Part shown: piece by piece, positions 53,361 to 64,000 of the stretch
Layout: each line of letters starts with the position of its first letter
How positions within the stretch are numbered: position 1 is the first letter of the stretch
NCBI GenBank assembly: GCA_039545355.1
Contig: BCJJ01000025.1
Span: 244,510-308,509, forward strand
Reading direction: 5' to 3'
Source: Trichosporon coremiiforme
Lineage: Eukaryota; Basidiomycota; Tremellomycetes; Trichosporonales; Trichosporonaceae
DNA: 64,000 nucleotides
Program-made: the position numbers and the translations under genes
Notes under the pieces: model-generated
Told to the model about the DNA's origin: nothing
Database searches by the model: none
The model's input: only the letters and a program-made list of their open reading frames with translations

Positions 53361-55692
53361 GGGGCCAACGAGCTTATTACCACAGCTCAACGGTGTCGAC
53401 ATCGTTGAATTGCGCGCTCTCGCTGCTGCTCGCCGCCAGCGAAGCTCACCGCATTGGGCCCTGTGCCCCATCTTTCTGCTCTTCCTCTCGCTTGCTCTGT
53501 TTGCCCAATCCTAGCGAGTCATGGTCCATGGCCCACCTCGTGGAGCAGGGGTAGGAACAGGTAGTTCCCAGCACACAGCATGGAAATAGAACAAAATAAT
53601 CTGTAACTTGCATGTAGCCTTTGCTCCCCTCGCTGCACCCTTTGTTTCATGTCACAGCTGACTGACTGTGGGGGACAGCAGAGCCGTAAGCAGGACAAAG
53701 GCGCTTCTTGTCTCCTGCGTATGGAGCGGAAACGCACAGCCCTTGGAGCGGCGCGGTGGAGTCGGCACTGGGCGTGCCGAGCTCCGATCGCCGATGCTGC
53801 GAGAATGATGCGCTAGAGACCTAGGAGGAGTGTACGAAGGTAGTTCACCCTATGCCGTGATAAGCCAGGCTAGAGAAGGTTGGATCAGTAAGGCTGTAGA
53901 CAGGTTGCGGATGCCGTAGGGTGACGCTTTCCGCCACGTCTGGACGTATGGAGGCAGTTCTGCCAACAGAGCAAGGGCTGTAGGCCGGGTGACTCCTCGC
54001 TCGTCCATGCTCTTCTCTCTAGTCTCCGTCTTGTCAATGATGTTGTTGTCGGCATCTTCGCCAGACACCCCGCCTCCCAGCTCGCCAGATGTGTTGAGCG
54101 AAAATGGGACGAACGTCATCCCGCGGCCTTTGTCCTGAGCTCTTCCCTAGTGCTGCCTCATGTCCTCCAACCACTCTGTAATCAGGCGTAATATGAGGGC
54201 TGGGGGTGCACGGCCACTCCTGCACATGCCCGCGGTGGCCCGCATGGTCGCCTGGTCACCCTCATGTGAATGGCAGTAAGCATAGTGGTGCGCGCAGGGG
54301 GGCGGGGACGGGGCGGGGCACTGCTTAATCGATGATAAAGTTTAGTCTTTTGCCCTCCACCTCGCTCCCTACCCTGCATCTTCTGGGAGATGGCGGCGCA
54401 TGCCCTCCGTACCCTTTGGCCGGTTTCACGAGCCACTTAATACTGCGAACACGACATCACAATGCGACGACCGGATGGCCAAGCTCGGGCGAGGCGGTGT
54501 CGACAAACTTTGTTCTTCTCGTGTCTTTGTCATTCGAACTGTTCCGCTCCTTTCTTCCAACGGACGCGATACCTCGCCTCTTCTCTTTTCCTCATGGTCT
54601 ACGACAAAAGCTTCTCCTCTACGGCCATTCGTTCCTCACCGCCATTCCATGCACTCGCTTGCACTCCCGCTCAGTACAACGAGCCGAGTGGCATCAACAT
54701 ACGCACGGACGGATGGCGCTCGTGGCGCTGACGTGCGGTTCCTGGACCTGATCGAGAGCTCCAGAGGCGTGGTGGCAAAGACTTTGCACTGTGTACTCTG
54801 CATAATCTATGAAATCATCGACAATCGAGCTATTAAGAGACCAAGACCGCAACGACATCCAAGTGTCGCGCTAAGCGGTGCAGTCAGTGCTTGTGCCGCG
54901 CTTAATGCTGCAATGCCGGTGCGTTATGCACTTTGTTCACTCCCACTTCGGGAGGGGCCTACTGACCGCTGACCTCGATGCAGCAGGAAGTACATGCATA
55001 AGTCTGCGCTCTAACCCGCGCTCCGTCCTAGTTGCGGCCACACCACACCGTAGCGCCTACTTATCCGACTGCGGCCAGTTCAGAAAACAAGCGAGACGTC
55101 GAAAAGTCAAGATTAACCTCGTGGAAACTTGGGTTAATCCTGGGGATTACGCGATGCGGTCGTAGATGAACTCCCTATGGCTCTAAGATTGCGAGGCACA
55201 CCAGGCACAGAGGCACCGCCGCGTACGCACTAACGAGATAACTCCAGGCCAGGTGTTTCGTCCGGCACGGCCACCACACGGCCTCCACGACTGGGGCACT
55301 GCTTCTGGCGCGGCTACGTGCTTTTCACTCCCACATCTCCACCGCCTCATCCCCCTTCCAAGCATCTGTCAGCTGATTGTGCCGCGGCCAGCGACAAGGC
55401 ACCCCGGCGGCACCCCGGCGTGGCGTCGGCACCTCACCTTGCCGGGCGACAGAAAGATATATGAAGACGAGAGAGCTTCCCCCCGCTCGCTCTCCCCACC
55501 ATCTCGCACTGACTCTTCATACCTAACCACATCTCTCGAGGCTCTACGAGCTGCACCCCGTCAGCCCTGTCGCCAGGCCGCAGCCTTCGACCACCGTATA
55601 TCCAAGCATAGCCCACGGACGTGGGACCGATAAACTCGCGACCTTCGCGATAAGCACTATCTCCCTAAGAACCAGCTAAACACACGAAGACA
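53361..55692. other. Gene-poor stretch of 2.3 kb
   Basis: No frame looks like protein. Several 60-190-codon frames overlap on both strands without motifs or codon bias. Near 55455 there is an AGATATATGAAG TATA-like word about 235 nt before the next start, followed by a C/T-rich leader. Confidence 0.5.
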
Positions 55693-57814
55693 ATGCTGGG
55701 CAACACGATGATGAGCCTGGCCGAGTTCGAGGCGTTCGTGAGGAAGCGCTTCACGATGCCGGAGAGCGAAGAGGAAGAGGCCACCTGGGGCATGCTCCCC
55801 GAGCAGGAGGAGAGCTACCGGGAAGCCAAGGCGTTCCACCTGACCTCCCCCGAAGGATCTCCTGACGTTCCCTCGCCCGCGTTCGAGTTCGACGGTGACG
55901 AAGCCTCTGAGGCCTCTGACTGCTCTGACTCTGACTCGGGAAGCGATGCAAAAACAGAGAGGGGGTGCGGTGCGCTCAGCGTTTCGCCCCCGGACACACC
56001 CCTGCACTCTCCGCCAGACACGCCTCAGGTCCGCCCTTACTCCTTACCTGACGCACCGGAGGACGCCGTCTCGCCGCTCGACCCCGCCCCGCCGCTGCCG
56101 CTGCGTATGCTCCCTCCCACCGCGCCGCCCAACAAGCCCCTCCCACCTACCCCAGTTGTAACTCCGCCAACGATCGTGCTCCGGCGGGGGCTGCCAACGC
56201 CGATTGAAGGCCCCGTCGGCGAGCGCGACCGTGACCTGCCCCCGACGCTGCCGACACCGAGACCGTCAAAGAAGCTCCCAAAAACGCCTGAATCACCCGA
56301 CGCCAGCGTCGAGCTCCCTGACCTCCCCATCACGCCGCGAGCTAGCCCTGAGCCCCGTCTCCACAAGCAGGACAAGATCCCTCACTTGGGTGTGACGCCT
56401 GCAACCAGGCGTGCGCTGAAGCTGCGCCCGACGCGTGCCGCTCCGTCGCCGCCGAACTGCCCGTCAGCCCAGCCTGCGGTGGAGAAACCCGTCGGCCGCG
56501 CGGCTACGCTGATCCAGCGCGTGCCCAGCCTGAGCAACCTGACTGCCCCCCGAGCGCCGTGCTCGTCCCTCAGGTCGAACACGACGCAGCTCACGCAGCG
56601 CAACCACTCCACTTCGCGGGGAACGCGGCCGACGGCCCCGCTGCTCACGATCCCCAACTTTGTGCACCTCGGCTCGCACCTGATGCTCTCCCCCCTGTCG
56701 CCTCTGGCTGGTGAGAGCCCGACCACTCCAAAGGCGGAGCAGAAGACGCCAACCGCCTGCGTTTCATCTTGGGAACGCGCGAGCCTCGCTGCGTTCTACC
56801 GCTCGGCGTCTCCCGCACCTACGATATTGCACTACCGCCGCCCGGCTGACTGGGTGTCCCCAATCAACGGGACGGCCAACCAGTGGCCGCTGAACCACAA
56901 GCGTTCTGCCTCTGCCCCTGAGCAGAGGAGGCATTCCTCCCCTACCTCTCCTGTTCAGGAGACGCCGACAAGTCTCTGGAACCCGCCGCCTGTCGTACGC
57001 ACGCCGAGCAGCTCGGCATCGCGAGGCGAGTGTGCACATGTCCCGTTCGTCTTCCAACGACTCTGGTGTAGGCCTCACGTCTGACGCTGGCTCTGACTCC
57101 GAGTCAGAGTGGGACGCGTCCTCCGACGCCGCGTCTGACCGGAGCAGGCGCTGCTCCACCATCCTGGGCAAGGTTGACTACGACGTGGGACGCAACGAGG
57201 TCGCGCTTGTGACTGGACTCACGGCGCAGCAGCAGCAAGCGCTCGAGGACACACTGGATGAGGCCCTCATCGCGATGCTCCAGGACACAGTGCGCGAGAT
57301 GCTCGAGTGTCCGTCCGAGACACTCGAGGCTATGAAGGCGACCGCGATAGTTCCCACTCGCCCGGCGCCGGTGCCTCCTCTCCCGCCACCCTACTCTCCG
57401 GCTGACGTGCCCAACCCCGTCCCCGCCAGCGTCACGAGTGCGCTGCCCCAGCTACCGCTCCCCCCGGTGCCGGAGAAGAACCTGCCCCGGCGGGAGGACC
57501 TGCAAATTGGCGACATGCGTGACGAGCACATGTGCGGCGTCACTGACCCTGTCCAGGGCGAGAGCCCAGCGAGGAGCATCACGATCCACGAGGTCGACCT
57601 CGACTCGCCCACTGCCGTTGACCTCTCGACGCATACCAACCGGTTCTCCCTCCCGCTTTGGTGCAAGGTCAGCGAGGAGTGTACCTGGGACGAACTCGAG
57701 GCCGAATGGCGCGCGAGAGATAGCGCGTACTCGCCCAACAAGAGGCTGGAGAAGCGGCCGCGCGGGCCCAGGTCGCCCAGACAGCAGGGCGCGTGCCAGT
57801 CGTTCGCCCTGTAG
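55693..57814 (+). CDS. Pro/Ser-rich protein interrupted by an unexplained frame change
   Basis: Two open segments in different frames appear to form one gene. Segment A runs from ATG 55693 to TGA 57082-57084. Segment B is open from about 57032 to TAG 57814 and is +1 relative to A. Segment A begins MLGNTMMSLAEFEAFVRKRF and is then rich in Pro, Ser, Thr and SPxxP-type motifs. Its last ~18 residues lose this character. Segment B starts with a Ser-rich stretch (SRSSSNDSGVG) of the same style, then a helical block (LTAQQQQALEDTLDEALIAM), a Pro-rich linker (PPLPPPYSPADVP) and a basic end. I see no intron of the right length. Options are sequencing indel, mutation, programmed +1 shift, or two genes. 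No family is recognised. Confidence 0.6.
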
Positions 57815-59387
57815 GCGACCAGCTGGACTAGAGTCCCCCACCAAAAACAAACAGACATTGCATCCGAATCCATCTCACACCGCACGGCACACCAGACATG
57901 AGCAATCACACCACCCACAACCAACAGCAAACCTGTATTCATAGTTACTGTTAGCACAACGCACCCGAGATGCACCTGTACTCAGCACACTGGCTTGAAA
58001 ATACGGCACAGCACCTCTCTCGATGCAGCGCGACGTTGCAGAGTGCGCATTGTGCGCAGAGTGATTCAAAGCTTGCTCCGCGGCTGTTGATCTTGATTGA
58101 ATCGATGAGTCCCTCGAGGTATTACAGCTGACACTCACACTAAGCCTCGGACTCCGCCGCACTGTTCAGCAAGGTGTCGACAAGAAACAACCGCAGCAGT
58201 GGGTGATCCGCTCCAAGACATTCCGAGCTGGGCGACTCTGGCTTCTGCCTCGACGTGAAAGAAGGTGGGGCCATTTCAGCTCTGGGACGGGACTGCGACG
58301 CCTGCAACAAGAGCTAGGAGTTTGACGTTGTACCAAGGTCCGGAGGCTGGACGCTGGCAGCATGAGCAGCATGAGCAGCGTGAGCGAACAGGGTAGCGCC
58401 GCTAGCTCTGTGATGGCTACTATCTATCATCGAAGGCCGCCACGAGCCACGGCGGACGCCGCGATGGATGGACTCTGACATATGCAAATCTGCTATGATG
58501 AGCACAGCATGTGTTGGGGTACATTTGTGTGCCACTACTTTGCAGCACTGTACTTGCGTACAGTGACGTCTGCCCGTGCTGAGCCGATTCGAGGGGCGCC
58601 CAGCCGTCTTGCGGGCATTGCGGATCGCCGTCTGCCACAGTCCCCGCGGCAGAAGCTTCAGACGCAGGCCTCGTCCGAGGCGGCAGAGGCACTAACGAGG
58701 GCTAATCGAGGGGCGGCGAGCACATGATTGCAGTCCCTTGCAGTCCCTTGAGAGCCCTTGCGTGCCGTCGCGGTCTTTCTTCCATCGCCCAACCCAGAAG
58801 GGGCGGGCATCTCAGACGACCACCAATGGTTGTCGACAAGCGAGTTGTGTGCCACAACACCCTACCACCCATATACAGCGGATGGCGTCGCTGTGGAGTC
58901 AGGACGTACCTCGCATCCGCAGAAGCAGGGAGCACACATGCAGGACTGAGAGGAGTATGGCGCTCGTAGTGTAGATGACGGAAGATGGAGTAACGCGCAC
59001 CGCCTGCTCGCCCGCTGATCAAGGTGCAATCCCAACACCCAACACCGCCACTGTGCCATGCCTGTTGCACCGCTCGTCGGGTCATCCAATGCATGTTCAT
59101 ACTGAAACGCTTCTACGCCGTTCTACTCGGCGCCACATGCACGGTGTCGAACAGGAGTGAACGGCATGCCATGCGTCGCAGCATGGTTTCATGTGCCGCC
59201 AATGCACGCCGATGCCGGCATGCAGGGCTACGAGATAGCGGTGACTAGCGGACACTAGTGCACTGGCTTGCAAGTTCGCGTCATGCGTTCCTGGCGCCGA
59301 AGCTTCTCCGAAACACCGACCGACTATGAGGCCATGTGGAACCAAGGTGGAATGCTAAAGTACAGATGAATGCATGCGATGTGGTGA
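57815..59387. other. Intergenic region between convergent genes
   Basis: 1.6 kb with no recognisable gene. Short GAGCAGCATGAGCAG repeats lie at about 58362-58385. Frames are short and overlapping. Confidence 0.5.
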
Positions 59388-61692
59388 TTAGGCGACAGAG
59401 TGGTGGCTCTCGAGCGTGGCTTTGACCCTCCGCAGCGCGCGGTCAACCATGCCGTCCTCCTCCTGCGTCGCGAGACCCGCAATCAAACTCCCAGCCAAAG
59501 TGTCTCCCGCTCCAGTCGTGTTCAGCACGCCCTCAACCACCGGCGCGGCGTAATGGCGAATGTTGAGCCACTTGCCCCTATGCTTGCCGTGCTCGATGCG
59601 CTGGCTGACGCCCCTCGCGTCGCGCGCATCTTGGAACCGCAGCGAAAGCATCCCTCCAGCTCCCGCCTTCAGCCACACGTTATCCACGAACGGGCTGAGA
59701 CCGACCAGCTTTCTGATCGCGCCGGACTGCCCGACCCATTCTGCAGAGCGGAACCGTGTCTCGACGGCCGCACGGAACTCAGCGCCCAAGTTCAGGGCGT
59801 TCACGGCCTCCCATGCTGCCTCGCCTGCGGGCGTGTCGTCCAGCGCCGGCTCGAGGGCAGCGTGTAGCGCGTCCAGCTCCGCGAGGTTCGGGGCGAGGTG
59901 TGTCAGCCCACCGTTTAGCAGGCCGGGGAGGAGGCGCGGCGTCTTCGCGACAGAGGTCGGGTCGCAGAATGTCCGCAGGTTGCGCTGCGCACATGCCTGA
60001 AGCAGAGCCGCGACCGATGCAGAGGACAGATTCAGGTCGAACACGACCAGCTCGGCAGATGACGGGAGCGAGGCAGCAATGTCCGAAGCTGAGAGCGTCT
60101 CCACGATGCTCATGTCTGCGACCCCGTGGCTCAGCTCTCCGGCGGGGAGGAAGAGGACGCAGCTCGCTGTGCGTCCCTCGCGCGGAAGGAGACCGTCCGT
60201 ACGCAGCGCGCCATCCGCCATCTCGTTCTTCAGGACGGCGGCAAGCGAATCCGTCCCCACGGGCGAAACTAGCCGCACTGCGTTGTCGGGGAGGAGTGCT
60301 TGTGCGGCCCGCGCGAGGTTGCGCCCGACACCCCCAGCGGTGAGCTGTACGCTACCTGGTGAAGTGCTACCGGGGTGGTCCTGCGCTGTGCTAGCCGTAA
60401 TGTCGATAGCGGCCGAGCCGAAGACGACAACGCTAGGGTCCGGAAGCACCTGAACCTGTTGTGAGTCCGGTGAGTCGGGTAAGTCGGGGATCTGCGCGAG
60501 GGATTCCAGTTGTCGCTTCGGCGATGAGCCAGCCGGTTGAGCCCCAGGGGCGGGGAAGTACGCAGAGGAGGATGCATTCTGCGCCTTCTGGAAATCCTGT
60601 TCACGCTGCGCCCAGATTTCGCGCACGAGCTGTGCGCCGACGTGCGCGTTGTTCTGGATCAGGGCGATATCTGTTGTCAGCTTGTGCGTCCTTTAAAAGC
60701 TGAGACGCCCGACTTACTGAGCTCAAGAGCTGTTCCTCCTGTCAGCTCGCCGACACGCTTCAGAAGCCATGGCGTAACCTCCTTGCCGCGCTTGTCGATG
60801 CCCTGCTCGACGCTCTCGCGCACAGCCTGCTCAACCGCGCGGTGTACCTCCTCACCACGCTGCGCGTACTCCTGAGGGATCGGGACGCCCACGAGCGTCG
60901 CCTGCGGCGACGGCAGGGTCAGGTTGGTCTGCACAACCTGCGCCGCTTCGCGAATGTTCTTGAAGTGCCACGGTGCAACCTCGCCAGAGGACGGGGAGTA
61001 GAACGCCGGGAAGTCGCCGCTCTTCTCACTGAGCGCGGCGACACACACGCCCTGCGTTTCGAGGTACTCGAGTGTGCGGGGAATGTCGAGGATGCTCTTG
61101 GCTCCGGCACACACGACGCTCATCGGCGTACGGCCCAGCTCGACCAGGTCGGCAGACACATCCATGCTGTTCTCGGCGCCGCGGTGCACGCCGCCGATTC
61201 CTCCGGTCACGAAGTGCTGAATACCAACAGAGTTCGCCAGGATCATGGTGCCAGCCACGGTCGTGCCGCCATAGCGCTTCAGGCAGAGGGCGGCGCCCAG
61301 ATCCCGCCGGGAGACCTTGCAGCTCTCGGTGCGAGGGGCGTTCGCGAGCTCCTCGAGCTGCGAGTCCGACAGGCCAACCTGTACGTTGCCGTCCATAAGC
61401 GCGATCGTCGCCGGAACGACGCCGTGACCACGGATAATGGTCTCGAGCGACGCGGCCGTCTCTGCGTTCGCGGGGTACGGCATGCCGTGCGTAATGATCG
61501 CGGACTCGAGCGCGATGATGGGCGCATCGGTGTTCAGCGCGTGTTCGACCTCCTCGGACAGTGAGAGGCGACCACCCTGATGTCAGTTGAGAAATGCAAG
61601 ATCCAACATACCCACTTCGCCTTTGCGGCGGAGAGACTGCTGACATGACGTAGATGACGCAGAGGCGCTGCTCGGCGGACTCGGGTCAGCAT
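59388..61692 (-). CDS. Bifunctional pseudouridine-5'-phosphate glycosidase / pfkB-type kinase (740 aa)
   Basis: Pseudouridine catabolism in one chain. The kinase phosphorylates pseudouridine and the glycosidase splits the C-C bond to uracil and ribose 5-phosphate. Exons on the minus strand: 61692-61612, 61576-60718 and 60670-59388. The first 27 residues (MLTRVRRAAPLRHLRHVSSL...) are Arg/Leu/Ser-rich without acids, like a mitochondrial targeting peptide. The glycosidase part (28 to ~345) has ALESAIITHGMPYPAN, CKVSRRDLG, GGTTVAGTMILA, FVTGGIGGVHRGAENSMDVS, CAGAKSILDIPRTLEYLET and ALELNIALIQNNAHVGAQLV. The pfkB part (~385-740) has VVVFGSAAIDITA, QLTAGGVGRNLARAAQALL and the catalytic NTTGAGDTLAGSLIAGL. 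Similar fusions are known in eukaryotes. Order is glycosidase then kinase. Confidence 0.93.
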
Positions 61693-62211
61693 GTCGTTGG
61701 TGCTTGTCGTAGTTGTCGCAAGCAGTGTGCGGCGAGTTGGTCACACGTTCGATGTTGTCATATTTGGTTCCTGGCACTTTCCCACGGTGACTCATGGAGA
61801 TCACTGGACGGTGGTGGGAATCTGATGAATAGGAGAGATTCCTTGTGCGACAACCTCTCTCTGCCCGGCAGGCGAAGCGCCTAAGACATGAATGCGCTTT
61901 ACTCCGTATAGCGCATGGTCGGCAGAGGCTGACTCGACAAGTGGGAAAAGAAGGACGTTTGGGGATCGGGAGCACTGCTGCGGAGGGACGACGGCAGTGC
62001 GATCTCGTGCAACATCAGGCGGCGGGCAAGAGGTCGTGTAACCGGTACGGGACGCCGAGAGATCTCTGACGCAGTTCTGTGTATACAGACTGCACTCTTA
62101 GAGATTTCCGGGGGGCTTCTGACTGACGCTGGCGACTGTACGAACCTGCATGGTGGGGCATTTAAGCGAGCATTCGCCTACCTTCTGACCCAACCAACTC
62201 ATGTAGTCACC
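61693..62211. other. Divergent promoter region
   Basis: 519 nt between the pseudouridine-catabolism gene (minus) and the dehydrogenase gene (plus). A CATTTAAG word at about 62158 could act as the TATA element of the dehydrogenase gene. Nothing else is recognised. Confidence 0.5.
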
Positions 62212-63546
62212 ATGTCGCCCATGCCCAATGCGCTCAACATGCCTCTCGTCCCCGACGTTTGCGAAGGCACTCCCGCCCACCCAGGCAAGGAGGAAGACAA
62301 GCCAACCTTCTCGAAGAAGGAATACGACTACCCTCCCGAGCAAGACGTCTGCGAGCCGAGCGGCGACAATCTGACAGCCGTGCTGACCGGTTTCAAGACG
62401 TTCGTGCTCGAGGACCGTCCTGTGCCCGTTCCGAAGGGTGACGAGATTCTCATCCGCGTCATGGCTACTGGAATGTGGGCTTCCGTGACCGTCTAGTGAG
62501 CTAACGCGTAGCTGCGGCACGGATCTCAACTTCTATCTCGCCAAGGGCATGCGTCCGCTCTCCAAGCCCCATGTGCTCGGGCACGAGTCGTGCGGCGTCG
62601 TGCTCGACGTCGGCTCTCAAGTCCGGAACATCAAGAAGGGCGAGCGCGTTGCGATCGAGCCAGCGCTGCCGTGCCGCGTGTGCCGGTACTGCAAGAGGGG
62701 ACAGTGGAAGTGAGTCTACCCCAGTTGTTTTCCCGGTTCCTGGTAACTGACTCCAGCTACTGCGTGCGTGATGGATACATGGCCACGCCGCCCACAGACG
62801 GCACGATGAGCCGCTTCCTCGTGTGCTCCGAGCACAACGCGGTGCCCCTGCCGGAGGGCATCTCCTGGGAAGAGTCAGGCTGCATCCAGCCTCTCGCCGT
62901 GGCTGTCCAGATCGCGCGCCGTGCCGGATCCTTGGCGCACCAGTCCGTCGCCGTCGTCGGATGTGGACCCTTGGGTCTGCTCACCCTGGCTCTGGCTCGC
63001 GCACACGGTGCCCGCGCCCTCGTCGCGATCGACATCAACCCCTCCCGCGTTGAGTTCGTCAAGAAGTACATCCCCACCGCCAAGACCTTCGTCATGCCGG
63101 CGCATGCGCCTCAGCCGTCACCCAATGCCACGTCCGCGGAACAGCTCCAGGCGCACTGCATGAGTTTCGCGCAGAGCGTCGTCCGCGACGTCGGCGCGGC
63201 GCATGCGCACGGGCTCGACGTCGTCGTCGAGGCTAGCGGCGCCGAATCCGCAATCGTCACGGGCATGCACCTCTTGAGGCACGGTGGGACGTACGTCCAG
63301 GCCGGCCTGGGACGCCCGATCACGCTGTTCCCCACGTTCGCTTTGGCCGACAAGGAATTGACCATCCGCGGCAGTTTGCGCTACACTGCCGGCTGCTTTG
63401 AGGACGCGATTCACCTGGTGGAGAGCGGAGCTGTTGATCTGAAGACGTTGGTCACGAGGACTGTTCCGATGAGCCACGTCGAGGAGGCGTTTGACGCGTT
63501 CGCGCGCGGCGATGAAATCAAGGTCGTCATCATGAACCAGGAATAA
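62212..63546 (+). CDS. Zinc-dependent medium-chain dehydrogenase, sorbitol/xylitol type (416 aa)
   Basis: Exons 62212-62474, 62512-62709 and 62757-63546. The first intron is only 37 nt but is required to give ATGICGTDLNFYL, with the catalytic zinc Cys. GHESCGVV supplies the zinc His/Glu. PCRVCRYCKRGQWNYC supplies the four structural zinc cysteines (C-x2-C-x2-C-x7-C), the last across the second junction. The Rossmann motif is VVGCGPLGLL and the following strand ends VAIDIN, an Asp typical of NAD use. These features fit polyol dehydrogenases (sorbitol, xylitol, L-arabinitol), but the substrate cannot be told from sequence. An N-terminal extension of about 50 residues precedes the catalytic domain (AVLTGFKTFVLEDRPVP). 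There is also an insertion near PAHAPQPSPNATS in the nucleotide-binding domain. Confidence 0.9.
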
Positions 63547-64000
63547 GGACTGTTCTGAACGCAACTGTGAATGCACGATTAGGCAGACCTCAGATGGCCG
63601 TACAGGTAACCGCGGTGATCACTGAACCTTAGCATCCGGACTAACGTTATCGATGCTGTGCTCGCGTCTGCTCGTGACCATCAGTCCACGGTACGTCATT
63701 CCCACCACCGGCACATATAAGGCACAGCTGCATCGGCGGAGACAGTGATCCCCACCCGACCCCTTCAAACTATGGAAATGCTCCTTTGCCTTCGCGCACA
63801 AGAACGCCGTGATCAGCCTGAAAGCCCAGCGGTTAAGACTGCAGGGAAAGAGCGAGGAAACGACAGCGCTGATCGTCCGCCCGCCGGGGACGACGACGCT
63901 CTCGGCCAAGCTGCACGACAAGTGTCACGGCCCGCCCGTCGTGTACACGCACTTACGCTGGCTCGAACCTATTGCAGACATCAAGGGCGTTATCTAGAAC
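63547..64000 (+). other. Window-edge region with an unresolved plus-strand open frame
   Basis: From about 63757 to TAG 63995-63997 one frame stays open without an early ATG, possibly an exon after the acceptor-like GAGACAG at about 63750. It reads PFKLWKCSFAFAHKNAVISL, then KAQRLRLQGKSEETTALIVR and further mixed sequence. It lacks low-complexity bias and looks moderately protein-like, but I recognise no family and the upstream exon is not obvious. It could be a real small gene, a shadow of a gene on the other strand beyond the window, or chance. Confidence 0.25.

Noticed and set aside
54400..54972. 190-codon plus-strand frame between ORC1 and the Pro-rich gene
   Set aside because: No codon bias, no recognisable domain, overlaps other frames of similar length.
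57074..57090. Antizyme identity for the frameshifted gene
   Set aside because: The UGA context is reminiscent of +1 shift sites, but neither segment shows antizyme-like sequence and the frame switch seems to lie upstream.
1..64000. tRNA or rRNA genes
   Set aside because: I looked for T-loop GGTTCGA-type words with pairing arms in the gaps and found none that fold; no rRNA-like sequence was recognised. A covariance-model scan would be decisive.

Overview
The window is nuclear DNA from a fungus, most likely a basidiomycetous yeast of the Tremellomycetes (possibly Trichosporonales). The evidence is eukaryotic genes split by many short introns (down to 37 nt, GTGAGT-like donors, CTRAC branch points close to NYAG acceptors), strong G/C preference at third codon positions, and a remnant of a CAP59/CMT1-type capsule glycosyltransferase. 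This placement is inference from gene content and intron style. All exon coordinates were worked out by hand from splice signals, reading phase and family motifs. No search was run.

Layout. 0-3.3 kb: 3' part of ATG3 and a disordered unknown protein. 3.3-8.7 kb: gene-poor, with a decayed CAP59-like fragment. 8.7-15 kb: NYN-like/CCCH zinc-finger protein, 1-Cys peroxiredoxin, RBM26/27-like RNA-binding protein. 15.3-19.9 kb: Gyp1-like Rab GAP, divergent to an unknown Ser/Pro-rich protein. 21.5-30.3 kb: GT18-like glycosyltransferase, FAP7/AK6 ATPase, NTF2, and a secreted, probably GPI-anchored protein. 30.7-36.6 kb: DCP2 and a GH88 unsaturated glucuronyl hydrolase. 37.8-42.2 kb: unknown acidic protein and ATP23. 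42.8-53.4 kb: XRN1, PP2A catalytic subunit, ORC1. 55.7-64 kb: frameshifted Pro-rich gene, PsuG-PsuK pseudouridine-catabolism fusion, zinc-dependent polyol-type dehydrogenase, and an unresolved edge ORF.

The genes are mostly single-copy housekeeping genes, not a biosynthetic cluster. mRNA turnover is well represented: DCP2 removes the cap and XRN1 degrades the decapped RNA, and the CCCH and RBM26/27-like proteins may belong to the same area. Four divergent pairs share short intergenic regions: GYP1/unknown, NTF2/secreted protein, ATP23/XRN1 and PsuG-PsuK/dehydrogenase.

The most interesting observations are a 38-codon protein-like extension in frame after the XRN1 TAG stop; very small exons (4, 11 and 10 nt in XRN1, 7 nt in NTF2, a 9-nt last exon in ATP23); recurrent GAGCGnAGCGAG-like and CTCGCTnCGCTC-like words near the two ends of the longer introns; a 70-nt poly(C) tract inside an intron; and an unexplained frame change inside a Pro-rich gene.
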